Shown piece by piece: positions 34,222-41,969 of a stretch of 64,000 nt of DNA. The notes below the pieces were generated by a model. The model worked only from the letters and a program-made list of their open reading frames with translations. It made no database searches and was not told where the DNA came from. Source of the stretch: Streptomyces flavofungini (GTDB lineage Bacteria; Actinomycetota; Actinomycetes; Streptomycetales; Streptomycetaceae); contig NZ_BMVR01000003.1 of the NCBI RefSeq assembly GCF_014650815.1, positions 124,001 to 188,000 on the forward strand. Direction: 5' to 3'. The number at the start of each line of letters is the position of its first letter. The stretch's first letter is position 1. The position numbers and the translations under genes were made by a program.

Positions 34222-35781
34222 TCAGCGCCGCCCGCGTGGCCCGCCGCGGCGGCGTCGAACGGGGCCGCGGTGGGGCGCGCTCCGGTCCTTGGCCGCTGCC
34301 CGCGCGATGTTGCGGGCCATGCCGCCGAAGACGAGAGCGTGGAACGGCGCGACGGACCACCAGTAGGCGTGGCCCAGCAGACCGCGAGGGTGGAACAGGG
34401 CGCGCTGCCGGTAGCGGGTGCGGCCCGCCTCGTCCGTCTCCGCGTGCATCTCCAGCCAGGCGAGTCCCGGCAGTCGCATCTCGGCCCGCAGGCGCAGCAG
34501 CCGTCCGGGCTCGATCTCCTCGACCCGCCAGAAGTCGAGCGAGTCGCCGACCCTCAGCCGCTCGGCGTCACGTCGTCCGCGGCGCAGGCCCACACCGCCG
34601 ACGAACCGGTCCAGCCAGCCGCGGACCGCCCAGGCGATCGGGAGCGAGTACCAGCCGTTGTCGCCTCCGATGCCTTCGATCACTTTCCACAGCGCCTGCC
34701 GGGACACCTCGACCGACAGCTGCCGCTCGTCCTCGTAGAGACTGCCGCCGGCCCAGTCGGGGTCGGTGGGAAGCGGATCGCTCGGCGCCCCTGGCACGGA
34801 GGCGGACGACCAGCGGGTGGCGACCTGAGCATCCCGCACCCTGCGCAGTGCCAGGGCCAGTGCCTCGCCGAACGGCAGCGGGCGGCCCGGGAGGTCGGGC
34901 ACGTACTTGGCGATGTCGTGTTCGTGGCAGACGACCTCGTGGCGCAGCGACTGTGTGAGCGGCCGGGCGATGGCGGCGGGCACCGGGGTGACAAGGCCGA
35001 CCCAGTGGCTGGAGAGCCCCGGCGTGAGGACGGGCACCGGCACGATGAGCCGCTGGCGCAGCCCCGCGACTCGCGCGTACGCCCGCATCATCTCCCTGTA
35101 GGTGAGCACGTCCGGGCCCCCGATGTCGAACGCCCGGTCGACATCGGCCGGCATGGTGGCCGATCCGACGAGATAGCGGAGCACATCGCGGACGCCGATC
35201 GGCTGCGTGCGCGTGTGCACCCAACTGGGGGTGACCATGACTGGCAACCGCTCGGTCAGATAACGCAGCATCTCGAACGAGGCCGATCCCGAACCGATGA
35301 CGACGGCGGCCTGCAGCACGGTGGCAGGGACCGGTCCGTCCAGGAAGATCTGCCCGACCTCGGCGCGCGATCGCAAGTGCGGGGAGAGGTCCGACGCGGG
35401 GACCCCCCGCGACGTGAGACCGCCCAGATAGACGATGCGCCGCACACCGGCGGCGTAGGCCCGCTCGGCGAAGTTGCGGGCCCCGAGGCGGTCGGTCTCC
35501 TCGAAATCGGAGCCGGAGGCCAGCGCGTGCACGAGGTAGTACGCGACGTCGATCCCGCGCATGGCCTCCGCGAGGGAAGCGGCGTCCGTGACATCGCCCT
35601 GGGCCACCTCGACGTGCGTCGCCCAGGGATGGTCGCGGAGTTTGGCCGGGGAGCGGGCCAGGCACCGCACGTGATGCCCCGCGTCCAGAAGCTCCGGCAC
35701 CAGGCGTCCGCCGATGTAGCCGGATGCGCCGGTGACCAGGCAGCGCAGCCGCTGTGCGTCCCGCTGTCCGTCCGTACCCAT
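34222..35781 (-). CDS. NAD(P)-binding SDR/epimerase with DUF2867 domain
   Basis: A 519-residue protein. Residues 10-280 are an atypical short-chain reductase/NmrA fold with TGASGYIGGRLV at 17-28, GVRRIVYLGGL and an AYYLVHAL segment. Residues 330-500 match DUF2867 (START/SRPBCC-like; RVGDSLDFWRVEEIEPG, LLGHAYWWSVAPFHALVF). Such proteins often accompany carotenoid or light-response genes; the reaction is not known. The ATG at 35781 has GGAGGAACG upstream. It is third in the leftward litS operon, 61 bp after the AfsA-like gene, so reduction of that enzyme's product is an attractive but untested role. Confidence 0.8.
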   Translation of the reverse strand: MGTDGQRDAQRLRCLVTGASGYIGGRLVPELLDAGHHVRCLARSPAKLRDHPWATHVEVAQGDVTDAASLAEAMRGIDVAYYLVHALASGSDFEETDRLGARNFAERAYAAGVRRIVYLGGLTSRGVPASDLSPHLRSRAEVGQIFLDGPVPATVLQAAVVIGSGSASFEMLRYLTERLPVMVTPSWVHTRTQPIGVRDVLRYLVGSATMPADVDRAFDIGGPDVLTYREMMRAYARVAGLRQRLIVPVPVLTPGLSSHWVGLVTPVPAAIARPLTQSLRHEVVCHEHDIAKYVPDLPGRPLPFGEALALALRRVRDAQVATRWSSASVPGAPSDPLPTDPDWAGGSLYEDERQLSVEVSRQALWKVIEGIGGDNGWYSLPIAWAVRGWLDRFVGGVGLRRGRRDAERLRVGDSLDFWRVEEIEPGRLLRLRAEMRLPGLAWLEMHAETDEAGRTRYRQRALFHPRGLLGHAYWWSVAPFHALVFGGMARNIARAAAKDRSAPHRGPVRRRRGGPRGRR

Positions 35782-35842
35782 GATCGTTCCTCCGTACTCT
35801 TGCTCCGACATCCACGTCCCGGCCGTTGCCTGCGCCGCCCGT

Positions 35843-36748
35843 TCACGGAGCGAGCAGCGCCACCGTCCCCAGCGCGGCCACCTGACCGGCGGCGGTGACG
35901 ACAACGCGGGCCCCTCCCGACTCCGCCGTCACTTCGGCCGAGGCACCGCTCGGCGGCACCGGCGCACGCAGCTCCACCCGCAGTCCGGCGACGGCCTCGG
36001 CGGTCATTCCGGAGGTCAGCAGGACCGCCTGCCGCGCGGCTTCCAGCACGGCGAGGGCGGGCAGCCGGACCGGACGGCCGGCGAGCAGGACCGGATGTCC
36101 CGGGTCGCGCGGGACGACGATCAGGCGCCCCTGCGGGGCCCGCGCCACCATCACATCGCTGTCGGCGCCGGCTCCCACAGCGGCCGCCGGGGGATGGATA
36201 TGCGCCAGCGGAGGGGGAGTGACCGTGCTCGGCGCACGTGAGTCCGCCGGACGAGCACATCGCATGGTGCACGATCCGAACGGCGTTCCCTCATGTTCGT
36301 ACTCCGCAGTGATCCGATAGGCGACGAGCCTGCCGGCGTGTGTGGCGTGATCGCTCACGCTCACCCGCACGGCCACATCGGTGAAGCTGCCCCGCTCCGT
36401 GGGCCGGGCAGCAGGACGCAGCCCGAGGTTCACCGATACGGGTTCGAGCGGGGCGACGCCGTCCGCGGACGCGTGCCGACGCTCCCAGGCGATGGCGAGC
36501 TGGCGGGTGGACTCCGCCATGATCAGCGGATGGTGGGACACGGCGATCGCGCGCTCGTTCAGCGGATGCAGGCGAGGCCACTGGCATCGGGCGCGATAAC
36601 CGCTGCTGCCCAGGCGGCTCAAGGACATGACGAGCAGGGACGCCATCGTGTCCAGCCCGAGCGTGCGCCACGTCAGCGGCGCGCCGGGTTCGCACCCCGC
36701 CGGGCCGTCGCCCCGAGCGAGTTGACCGGACGGGCGCAGCGCGCACAT
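35843..36748 (-). CDS. AfsA-like hotdog protein (gamma-butyrolactone biosynthesis type)
   Basis: A 301-residue protein with the two half-repeats of the A-factor synthase family. The first half has PRLHPLNERAIAVSHHPLIM followed by AESTRQLAIAWER. The second has HPVLLAGRPVRLPALAVLE followed by AARQAVL. Both copies of the HP..(L/M)..E..RQ pattern seen in AfsA are present. AfsA condenses a beta-ketoacyl-ACP with dihydroxyacetone phosphate to begin gamma-butyrolactone signal synthesis; related proteins make other butenolides. The ATG at 36748 overlaps the TGA of the sigma factor gene (TGATG), so translation is probably coupled. No GBL receptor (TetR) gene is nearby. Activity is inferred from the family pattern. 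Confidence 0.78.
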   Translation of the reverse strand: MCALRPSGQLARGDGPAGCEPGAPLTWRTLGLDTMASLLVMSLSRLGSSGYRARCQWPRLHPLNERAIAVSHHPLIMAESTRQLAIAWERRHASADGVAPLEPVSVNLGLRPAARPTERGSFTDVAVRVSVSDHATHAGRLVAYRITAEYEHEGTPFGSCTMRCARPADSRAPSTVTPPPLAHIHPPAAAVGAGADSDVMVARAPQGRLIVVPRDPGHPVLLAGRPVRLPALAVLEAARQAVLLTSGMTAEAVAGLRVELRAPVPPSGASAEVTAESGGARVVVTAAGQVAALGTVALLAP

Positions 36749-37344
36749 CAGCGACCCTCCTCGATCTTGCGGCGCAGTTGGAACAGGCCCCGGCGCGCGT
36801 GGCTCTTGACCGTGCCCAGGGGCAAGCCGGTGCGCTCGGAGATCTGCGCCTGGGTCAGGTCGTCGAAGAACGCGAGACGCAGCACCTCCTGCTGCCGCCG
36901 GGGCAGGCGGGAGAGTTCCGCTGCGAGAAGGACCCGGTCCAGCACCTGGTCGGTGGAGGTCGACTGTGGCTGCGGCGCGGCTGCGTCCGCGGCACGGCCC
37001 GCCGCCTCGACCAGACGGAGGCGGCGCGTGCGGGCTGCCAGCGCGTCGACGATCTTGCGCCGGGTGATGCCGACGAGCCAGGCACCGAGCGGCCCGCGTT
37101 CGGGGTGGAAACCGGCCCGGCCCCGCCAGGCCGCCAGGAACACCTGCTGGGTCACGTCCTCCGCTTCCCGCGCGTCGCCGAGCGAGCGGGCGGCCATTGT
37201 GTGGACGAGGGAGCTCCAGCGCCGGTAGACCGTGGCGAACGCCTGCTCGTCGGAGTCGACGAGTCCGCGGGCCAGGTCCTCCTCGAGCGCCGTTTCCTCG
37301 ATGGGCGGGAACAGACGCTCCGAGGTTCGCATGATCGAACTCAT
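36748..37344 (-). CDS. litS: ECF sigma factor LitS
   Basis: A 198-residue RNA polymerase sigma factor. Region 2 covers about 35-100 (ATVYRRWSSLVHTMAARSLGD, EDVTQQVFLAAWR, ITRRKIVDAL). Region 4 covers about 130-190 (LPRRQQEVLRLAFF, ERTGLPLGTVKSHARRGLFQLR). Position next to the divergent MerR/B12 regulator LitR and the crt genes identifies it with LitS, the light-induced sigma of Streptomyces coelicolor that transcribes crt and phr genes. The ATG at 37344 has GGAGG nine bases upstream. No anti-sigma gene follows; instead it is coupled to an afsA-like gene. Confidence 0.88.
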   Translation of the reverse strand: MSSIMRTSERLFPPIEETALEEDLARGLVDSDEQAFATVYRRWSSLVHTMAARSLGDAREAEDVTQQVFLAAWRGRAGFHPERGPLGAWLVGITRRKIVDALAARTRRLRLVEAAGRAADAAAPQPQSTSTDQVLDRVLLAAELSRLPRRQQEVLRLAFFDDLTQAQISERTGLPLGTVKSHARRGLFQLRRKIEEGR

Positions 37345-37416
37345 GGTCTTGTTCCTCCTGCGAAGCAGCAGTGCGGAGTAGGAGTTCACGTGCGGACGCA
37401 CAGCCACGGGCCGACA

Positions 37417-37466
37417 CCCACCTGCGCAAGCTCCGAGGGCCAGCGCCCACCTGCGCCGGTTCCGAG
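37417..37466. repeat. Direct repeat in the litR-litS divergent region
   Basis: Two 21-bp units (37417-37437 and 37446-37466) share 17 positions, both beginning CCCACCTGCGC and ending TCCGAG, at a 29-bp period. They lie between the divergent litR and litS starts and are candidates for LitR operators; LitR/CarH proteins bind repeated sites as tetramers. This is by eye only. Confidence 0.5.
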
Positions 37467-37480
37467 TCTTGGACGCAGAA

Positions 37481-37514
37481 ACGACGCAAGCAACACGCGT
37501 CGGTTTTGCGTCGT
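37481..37514. promoter_or_regulatory. Inverted repeat at the litR promoter
   Basis: A perfect 9-bp inverted repeat: ACGACGCAA at 37481-37489 and TTGCGTCGT at 37506-37514, separated by 16 bp. The right arm ends 11 bp before the litR GTG at 37526, so the repeat overlaps where the litR promoter or leader must be. It is likely an autoregulatory operator. Confidence 0.55.
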
Positions 37515-37525
37515 ACGATGAGGCG

Positions 37526-38515
37526 GTGAGCTCGAACGAGCACGACAAGGCCGCGGGACTGTCGACCGGCGCGGTGGCCAGGCGCCTGGGCGTCGCACCC
37601 ACGACAGTGCGTACGTGGGACCAGCGCTACGGCCTGGGACCCGATGCCCACACCCCCGGCAAGCACCGCCGCTGGACCGCCGCGGACATCGCACGGCTGG
37701 AGCGGATGAGCGCGCTGACCATGGCGGGGGTGCCGCCGGCCGAGGCGGCGCGCGCCGCACGCGAGGGCCGGTCCTCGGCAACGGCGCTCGCCGCCGACGC
37801 GCCGACGCGGCCGGGCCCCGCGCGTAGCCGGGCGGGCACCGGGCTCCGACTGGGGAACGCGCGCCGGGAGTGCAAAGGTCTCGCCCGCGCCTCGCTACGG
37901 CTCGACGCCGCCTCCGTGGACGACCTGCTGACCGCGGCGATCGACGACTACGGACTGGTCACGGCATGGCAGGAAGTGATCATGCCGACGCTTCAGGCGG
38001 TGGGGCGCAAGTGGGAGGCCTCCGGCGAGAAGTACGTGGAGGTCGAACACTTCCTCTCCTGGCACATCACCGGTGCGTTGCGGCGCGGCGCACCGAGAAT
38101 CCCGGCCGACCAGGCGGCTGCCACGACGTTGCTCGCCTGTGTGCCCGGTGAAGTTCACACACTGCCGCTGGAAGCGCTGGCAGCCGCCCTCATCGATCAG
38201 GGCCTGCCGGTGAGGATGTTCGGCGCGGCCATGCCCGCCGAGGCGCTCGTGGACGCGGTGCGCAGGACCGGGCCCGCGATCATCGGGCTGTGGGCGCAGT
38301 CCCGGACCACCGCGAACCGCCCCCTCGCGCAGCACGTGGCGGCCATCGAGTGGGGCGTGCGCGGCGCCCGCAGGCACCCCCTGGTGCTGACGCTCGGGCC
38401 GGGCTGGGCCGGTCAGACCGTGCCCGGACTGCCACGGCCCTCAGGACTGGCCGAAGCCCTGGCCGTGGTGGAGGCGGCGGTGGGCGACGGCGTTCGGCGG
38501 CCCGTCGGGCGATGA
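37526..38515 (+). CDS. litR: LitR, MerR/CarH-family light-responsive regulator with B12-binding domain
   Basis: A 329-residue regulator. An N-terminal MerR-type winged helix (GLSTGAVARRLGVAPTTVRTWDQRYGL) is followed by a four-helix bundle and a B12-binding fold at the C-terminus. The bundle contains W-EASGEKYVEV-EH, like the W-x9-EH photochemical motif of CarH but with ten intervening residues. The B12 lower-ligand motif appears as GEVH211TLP, with Pro where CarH has Gly. Adenosylcobalamin-bound LitR represses in the dark and releases DNA in light. Starts at GTG 37526 or TTG 37469 are possible; neither has a strong ribosome site. It is divergent from litS. Confidence 0.88.
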   Translation: MSSNEHDKAAGLSTGAVARRLGVAPTTVRTWDQRYGLGPDAHTPGKHRRWTAADIARLERMSALTMAGVPPAEAARAAREGRSSATALAADAPTRPGPARSRAGTGLRLGNARRECKGLARASLRLDAASVDDLLTAAIDDYGLVTAWQEVIMPTLQAVGRKWEASGEKYVEVEHFLSWHITGALRRGAPRIPADQAAATTLLACVPGEVHTLPLEALAAALIDQGLPVRMFGAAMPAEALVDAVRRTGPAIIGLWAQSRTTANRPLAQHVAAIEWGVRGARRHPLVLTLGPGWAGQTVPGLPRPSGLAEALAVVEAAVGDGVRRPVGR

Positions 38516-38641
38516 GTCCGTCCGCGGCGGCATCCTGACACACCGTCGGCCGCACCCCTCCGGGGCAGGACGCCACTTCGGGTCCGCCGGACCGCACCGC
38601 AAGCCGATGGGACGGCACAGGTCGAGAAGGAGCAGCCGCGC

Positions 38642-38670
38642 CGCATCCGCGGCCACTGGCGCGAGGGAAG
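38642..38670 (+). promoter_or_regulatory. Candidate LitS-type promoter of the DUF4397 operon
   Basis: CGCATCC at 38642-38648, a 16-base spacer, then GGGAAG at 38665-38670. The same layout is found before crtE, crtY and phr. The predicted transcript start would be near 38677, giving a leader of about 45 bases to the ATG at 38721. Confidence 0.5.
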
Positions 38671-38720
38671 TGGGAGTGAGTTCCGCACAGGGCGGAATCC
38701 GCCGCGAAGGGAATCCACCG

Positions 38721-39554
38721 ATGATCTCGCGCACCCTCACTCTGACAGCCGCCACCGCGGGCGCGCTCACCCTCGCCCTCGCGAGCGCGGGACCCGTCGG
38801 GGCCACGCCGCGCGCCGACGACGACAAGGCCATGGTCTCCGTCTTCCACGCAGTCCCCGGCCTGACCGTGGACGTGTACGCCAACGGTGAGGAACTGCTC
38901 CCGGACTTCAAGCCCGGAACGCTCACCGAACCGCAGGAACTGCCCGCCGGATCCTACGACCTCAAGGTGTTCAAGGACGGCGACGGCCCCGACGGCAGTC
39001 CCGCCCTTCAGAAGAAGATCGAGGTTCCCGCCGGTGCCGACGCCACGGTGGTCGCTCATCTCTCCGCGGACGGAAAGCCTCAGCTCAACGCGTTCGTCAA
39101 CGACGTGACGAAGGTGCCGGCCGGGAAGTCCCGACTCACCGTCCGGCATGTCGCGGCGGCTCCCGCTGTCGACGTACGGGCCGCCGAGAAGCCCGTCTTC
39201 GAAGCCCTGGAGAACCCGAAGGAGGCGAAGACCGAGGTGAAGGCCGGTACCGTACCCGCCGATGTCGTGCTGGCCGGGACGGACACGGTCGCCGTCGGCC
39301 CCGCCGACGTCAACCTCAAGGAAGGCACCAGCAACGTGGTGTACGCCTGGGGAAGCGCCGACGACAAGAACCTCGCCCTGAAGGTGCAGTCGTTCGACGG
39401 CATGCACTCGGCGCCCGGCGGTGTCGATGCCGGTTACTCGGGCGCCGCCGCGGCCAACTCCGCCCACGACTGGCCCGCTTGGGGCGCCGCCGCGGGTCTC
39501 CTCGTCGTGGCTGGTGCGCTGACCGTCCGTCGCCGCGCCCGGCGACATGCCTGA
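38721..39554 (+). CDS. DUF4397 domain surface protein
   Basis: A 277-residue exported protein. A Sec signal peptide (MISRTLTLTAATAGALTLAL, cleavage near ATPRADD) is followed by two beta-rich DUF4397 repeats: VSVFHAVPGLTVDVYANGEELL and RLTVRHVAAAPAVDVRAAEK. The C-terminus has a spacer, a hydrophobic helix (AWGAAAGLLVVAGALTV) and a basic end RRRARRHA. That is the outline of a cell-wall sorting signal, but no LPxTG or LAxTG is visible; HDWPAWG precedes the helix. The next gene is a class F sortase whose ATG overlaps this stop by eight bases, so the two are probably enzyme and substrate or co-exported partners. Confidence 0.82.
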   Translation: MISRTLTLTAATAGALTLALASAGPVGATPRADDDKAMVSVFHAVPGLTVDVYANGEELLPDFKPGTLTEPQELPAGSYDLKVFKDGDGPDGSPALQKKIEVPAGADATVVAHLSADGKPQLNAFVNDVTKVPAGKSRLTVRHVAAAPAVDVRAAEKPVFEALENPKEAKTEVKAGTVPADVVLAGTDTVAVGPADVNLKEGTSNVVYAWGSADDKNLALKVQSFDGMHSAPGGVDAGYSGAAAANSAHDWPAWGAAAGLLVVAGALTVRRRARRHA

Positions 39555-40293
39555 GCCCACCTCCGGCACGGTGGTCGGGGCGCTGCGGTCGCGCGGGCTC
39601 GTGGCAGGCGCTGTGCTCTCCTTCCTGCTCGCCACCGGACTGCTCCTCGCGCCGGGTCCGTCCGGCGGCGGGCCGCCCGCCGACTTCGGGCAGGACCTCG
39701 AACCGGGCACCGCGGCACCGCGCGGGACACCGGAGACAACGGCCGCCGAAGCCCCGGGCGAACCGTCCGCCGGCTCCCCGCAGGCCGCGGGGGAGCCGGT
39801 GCGGCCCGCCGACGGTGCGGGGCGCGCCACGCGGTCGGAGACCGAGGCGGCACCCCTGCGTGTGCGCCTGCCTCGTCTCCACCTCAGCGCACGCCTCCGC
39901 GCGATCGGTGTGGATGTCCAGGGCCGGACCGAGATCCCGGCCGACCCCGACGAAGCGGGCTGGTACCGCTACGGTCCCGCACCCGGCGCTCCGAACGGTT
40001 CCGCCGTCCTGGTCGGCCACGTCGACTCCCGCACCGGCGAACTGGGCGCCTTCGCCGCGCTGTACGACATCCGGGCGGACGACACCGTCATGGTGGAGCG
40101 CGAGGCGGCCGAGCCCCTGCGTTACCGGGTCACGGCCCGGCGCACCGTGCCCAAACAGGACCTGCCACTGTCGGTCTTCCGCCGGGACGGCCGCCCTGTG
40201 CTCACCCTGATCACCTGCGCGGCACCCTTCGATCCGGCCCGTGGCGGCTACCGGAGGAACCTGGTGATCACCGCGGTGCCGACGAGCAGCTGA
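39547..40293 (+). CDS. Class F sortase
   Basis: A 248-residue membrane-anchored transpeptidase. One N-terminal helix (about 15-36) and a Pro/Gly/Ala-rich stalk (about 37-100) are followed by the sortase barrel with the catalytic set H158 (VGHVDS), C224 (TLITCAAPFD) and R236/R237 (YRRNLV). It cleaves a sorting motif and joins the acyl group to a wall nucleophile. The lack of the N-terminal extension of housekeeping class E sortases and the short C-terminus place it in class F. It overlaps the DUF4397 gene and is followed 12 bp on by a sigma factor gene. Confidence 0.88.
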   Translation: MPEPTSGTVVGALRSRGLVAGAVLSFLLATGLLLAPGPSGGGPPADFGQDLEPGTAAPRGTPETTAAEAPGEPSAGSPQAAGEPVRPADGAGRATRSETEAAPLRVRLPRLHLSARLRAIGVDVQGRTEIPADPDEAGWYRYGPAPGAPNGSAVLVGHVDSRTGELGAFAALYDIRADDTVMVEREAAEPLRYRVTARRTVPKQDLPLSVFRRDGRPVLTLITCAAPFDPARGGYRRNLVITAVPTSS

Positions 40294-40305
40294 GGCAGGC
40301 AGGAG

Positions 40306-40887
40306 GTGAGAGGTGATGGCCACGGCTACGCTTCTGCCGTGCCCGAACCCGGCCCGGCTCACGAGCACTCCGCTCCCCGCGCACCCGCGCGCCCGGATGC
40401 GCCAGGCGGTGTCGAGTCCGCGCTCGCCGCGGCCTTCCACGATGGCGAAAGCACTGCCCTGGCCGGGGCCTACAGCCTGTGGGGCGCTGACGTCTACGCT
40501 CTCGCCCTGCGTCTGCTGCCGCAGCCAGGTGCCGCGGAAGAGGCCACCGAGCGGGTGTTCGCCGAGGCCTGGCGCGAGCGCGATTCCTTCGATCCCACCT
40601 CGTCCCTGGCCGCCTGGCTGCTCGAACGCGCCCGCGGGGAAATCGCCGCGCGCCGCCGCGAGCCGTTGGGCTGGGCCGCCTTCGAGCGCACGGTCCGGCA
40701 GGCCGTCACCCGGGAAACGCTCGCGAATCAGCCGCCACTGCGCGCCCGCATCCTGCGCCTGGCCCTGTACGAGCGTCTGACGGCGACCGAAGTGGCCGAC
40801 CGGCTCACGCTGTCGGTGGACAGGGTCAGACAGGAGCTGGTCCAGGGGCTCGAAGCCCTGACACCGCGGGAAGGCGAGAAGCCGTGA
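40306..40887 (+). CDS. ECF-like sigma factor
   Basis: A 193-residue protein with sigma regions 2 and 4: LAGAYSLWGADVYALALRLLPQPGAAEEATERVFAEAW, then ARILRLALYERLTATEVADRLTLSVDRVRQELVQGLEAL. The region 2 -10-binding part is shorter than normal, and RxxVDxLR-like residues are poorly kept, so it may be a diverged sigma. The start is doubtful: GTG 40306 overlaps the AGGAG that would serve it; GTG 40339 lies in a better place for the domain but has no close ribosome site. Its TGA overlaps the anti-sigma GTG, the usual sign of a sigma/anti-sigma pair. Confidence 0.75.
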   Translation: MRGDGHGYASAVPEPGPAHEHSAPRAPARPDAPGGVESALAAAFHDGESTALAGAYSLWGADVYALALRLLPQPGAAEEATERVFAEAWRERDSFDPTSSLAAWLLERARGEIAARRREPLGWAAFERTVRQAVTRETLANQPPLRARILRLALYERLTATEVADRLTLSVDRVRQELVQGLEALTPREGEKP

Positions 40888-41720
40888 AGCACCTGCACCC
40901 GGCCGATCTCGCCGAGCTCGCCCTCGCGGACGAGGCCTCCGAAACCTTCGGCACCCGCACCGCCCACCTGGCAGAGTGTGATCAGTGCCGAGCCGAACTC
41001 GACTCCTTGCGCAGGGTCGTCGGAGCGGCGCGGGCCGTGTCACCCGACGACGTTCCGGCTCCGCCACCCGAGCGGGTCTGGCACGCGATTTCCGCGGAGC
41101 TGGATCTCACCCCGCCGACCGGACACGACGACAGCCGGGGCGACCGGCACATCCAGGGCAGCAAGGACGCGACCGGCGGCACTCGGGCGGTCGCTGAGCC
41201 ACAGGCCGAAGCCGAGCCCCTGCCGGTCCCTCCCGACGAAGCCGCCGAAGAACCCGTACCGCCCCGAGCCAGGGGAAGGAAGTTCCCCGTCCTTCTCGCC
41301 GCCGCCTGCCTGGTGGCAGGGGCGGCGCTCGGGACCGGCGCCACGTGGTGGCAACTGCGCGACGACGGGGGAGCCGCCCGGACGGGAACCGTGGCGGCCC
41401 TCGCCCCGTTGACGCCGGGGGACACCCAGGGCGTGGCGAGGCTCGAGGAATCGGAAGGCCCCCGACGGCAGGTGCACATCGATGTGACCGATCTGCCGCG
41501 GACGAACGGCTACTTCGAGGTGTGGCTGATGGATCCGACCCACAAGAAGCTCATCGCGGTCGGTGTCCTCGACTCGGAGGGATCGGCGACCCTGCCCGTG
41601 CCGGAGAGTGTGGACCTGGCCGACTACCCCCTCGTGGACGTCTCGGCCCAGGCGTACAACGGAAACCCCGCGCACTCCGGCAGGAGCGTGGTCCGCGGTG
41701 CGCTGAGAACCGGTCCCTGA
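40884..41720 (+). CDS. Anti-sigma factor, RskA-like with zinc-finger motif
   Basis: A 278-residue membrane protein. The N-terminal zinc anti-sigma motif is H28-x3-C32-x2-C35 (HLAECDQC). A linker and one transmembrane helix (about 134-155, KFPVLLAAACLVAGAALGTGA) are followed by an extracytoplasmic RskA C-terminal domain (NGYFEVWLMDPTHKKLIAVGVLD). It should bind the sigma encoded just before it and release it on an outside signal, probably through proteolysis. The start is GTG 40884, overlapping the sigma stop as GTGA. It closes the DUF4397-sortase-sigma operon. Confidence 0.85.
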   Translation: MKHLHPADLAELALADEASETFGTRTAHLAECDQCRAELDSLRRVVGAARAVSPDDVPAPPPERVWHAISAELDLTPPTGHDDSRGDRHIQGSKDATGGTRAVAEPQAEAEPLPVPPDEAAEEPVPPRARGRKFPVLLAAACLVAGAALGTGATWWQLRDDGGAARTGTVAALAPLTPGDTQGVARLEESEGPRRQVHIDVTDLPRTNGYFEVWLMDPTHKKLIAVGVLDSEGSATLPVPESVDLADYPLVDVSAQAYNGNPAHSGRSVVRGALRTGP

Positions 41721-41725
41721 CGAGG

Positions 41726-41830
41726 CCGTTGCCCCGAGTACAGGCCCGGGGACCCCCGTTGCCCCGAGTCAGGCCCGGGGACCCCCGTTGCCCCGCGTAC
41801 GGGTCCGAGGACTCCCGTCGCCCCGTGCCG
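41726..41830. repeat. Tandem repeat, about 30 bp times 3.5
   Basis: Three units of 30, 29 and 30 bp (41726-41755, 41756-41784, 41785-41814), plus 16 bp of a fourth. Each unit begins CCGTTGCCCCG (CCGTCGCCCCG in the last), and the first two continue with a CAGGCCCGGGGACCC end. The third has drifted. The array starts five bases past the anti-sigma stop codon and ends 68 bp before the crtE promoter. The CCCGGG cores can form short hairpins, so it may act as a terminator array. No spacers of CRISPR type exist. Confidence 0.75.
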
Positions 41831-41897
41831 GATTCTCGCCGGGTCCGGCCGCCGCACGCCTCGACGACCCGTCCCTCGGTCCGCAATCAGCTTCTGA

Positions 41898-41926
41898 TGC
41901 ATCCGGGCAGCCCTCGGCGGCCGAAG
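41898..41926 (+). promoter_or_regulatory. Candidate LitS-type promoter of crtE
   Basis: TGCATCC at 41898-41904, a 16-base spacer, then CCGAAG at 41921-41926. It has the same spacing and near-identical boxes as the crtY and phr promoters. Transcription would start near 41933, 37 bases before the preferred crtE ATG at 41970. Confidence 0.55.
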
Positions 41927-41969
41927 CGTTCTTTAGCCCATGCCGATCGAATGGCTGAGAGGACGTGCA

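Noticed and set aside
38280..39830. A 516-codon leftward frame opposite the DUF4397 and sortase genes
   Set aside because: The opposite strand has signal peptide, repeats and catalytic sortase residues in the right places; the leftward peptide is low-complexity.
41726..41830. CRISPR-like repeats
   Set aside because: Units are contiguous and about 30 bp with no unique spacers; this is a simple degenerate tandem array.
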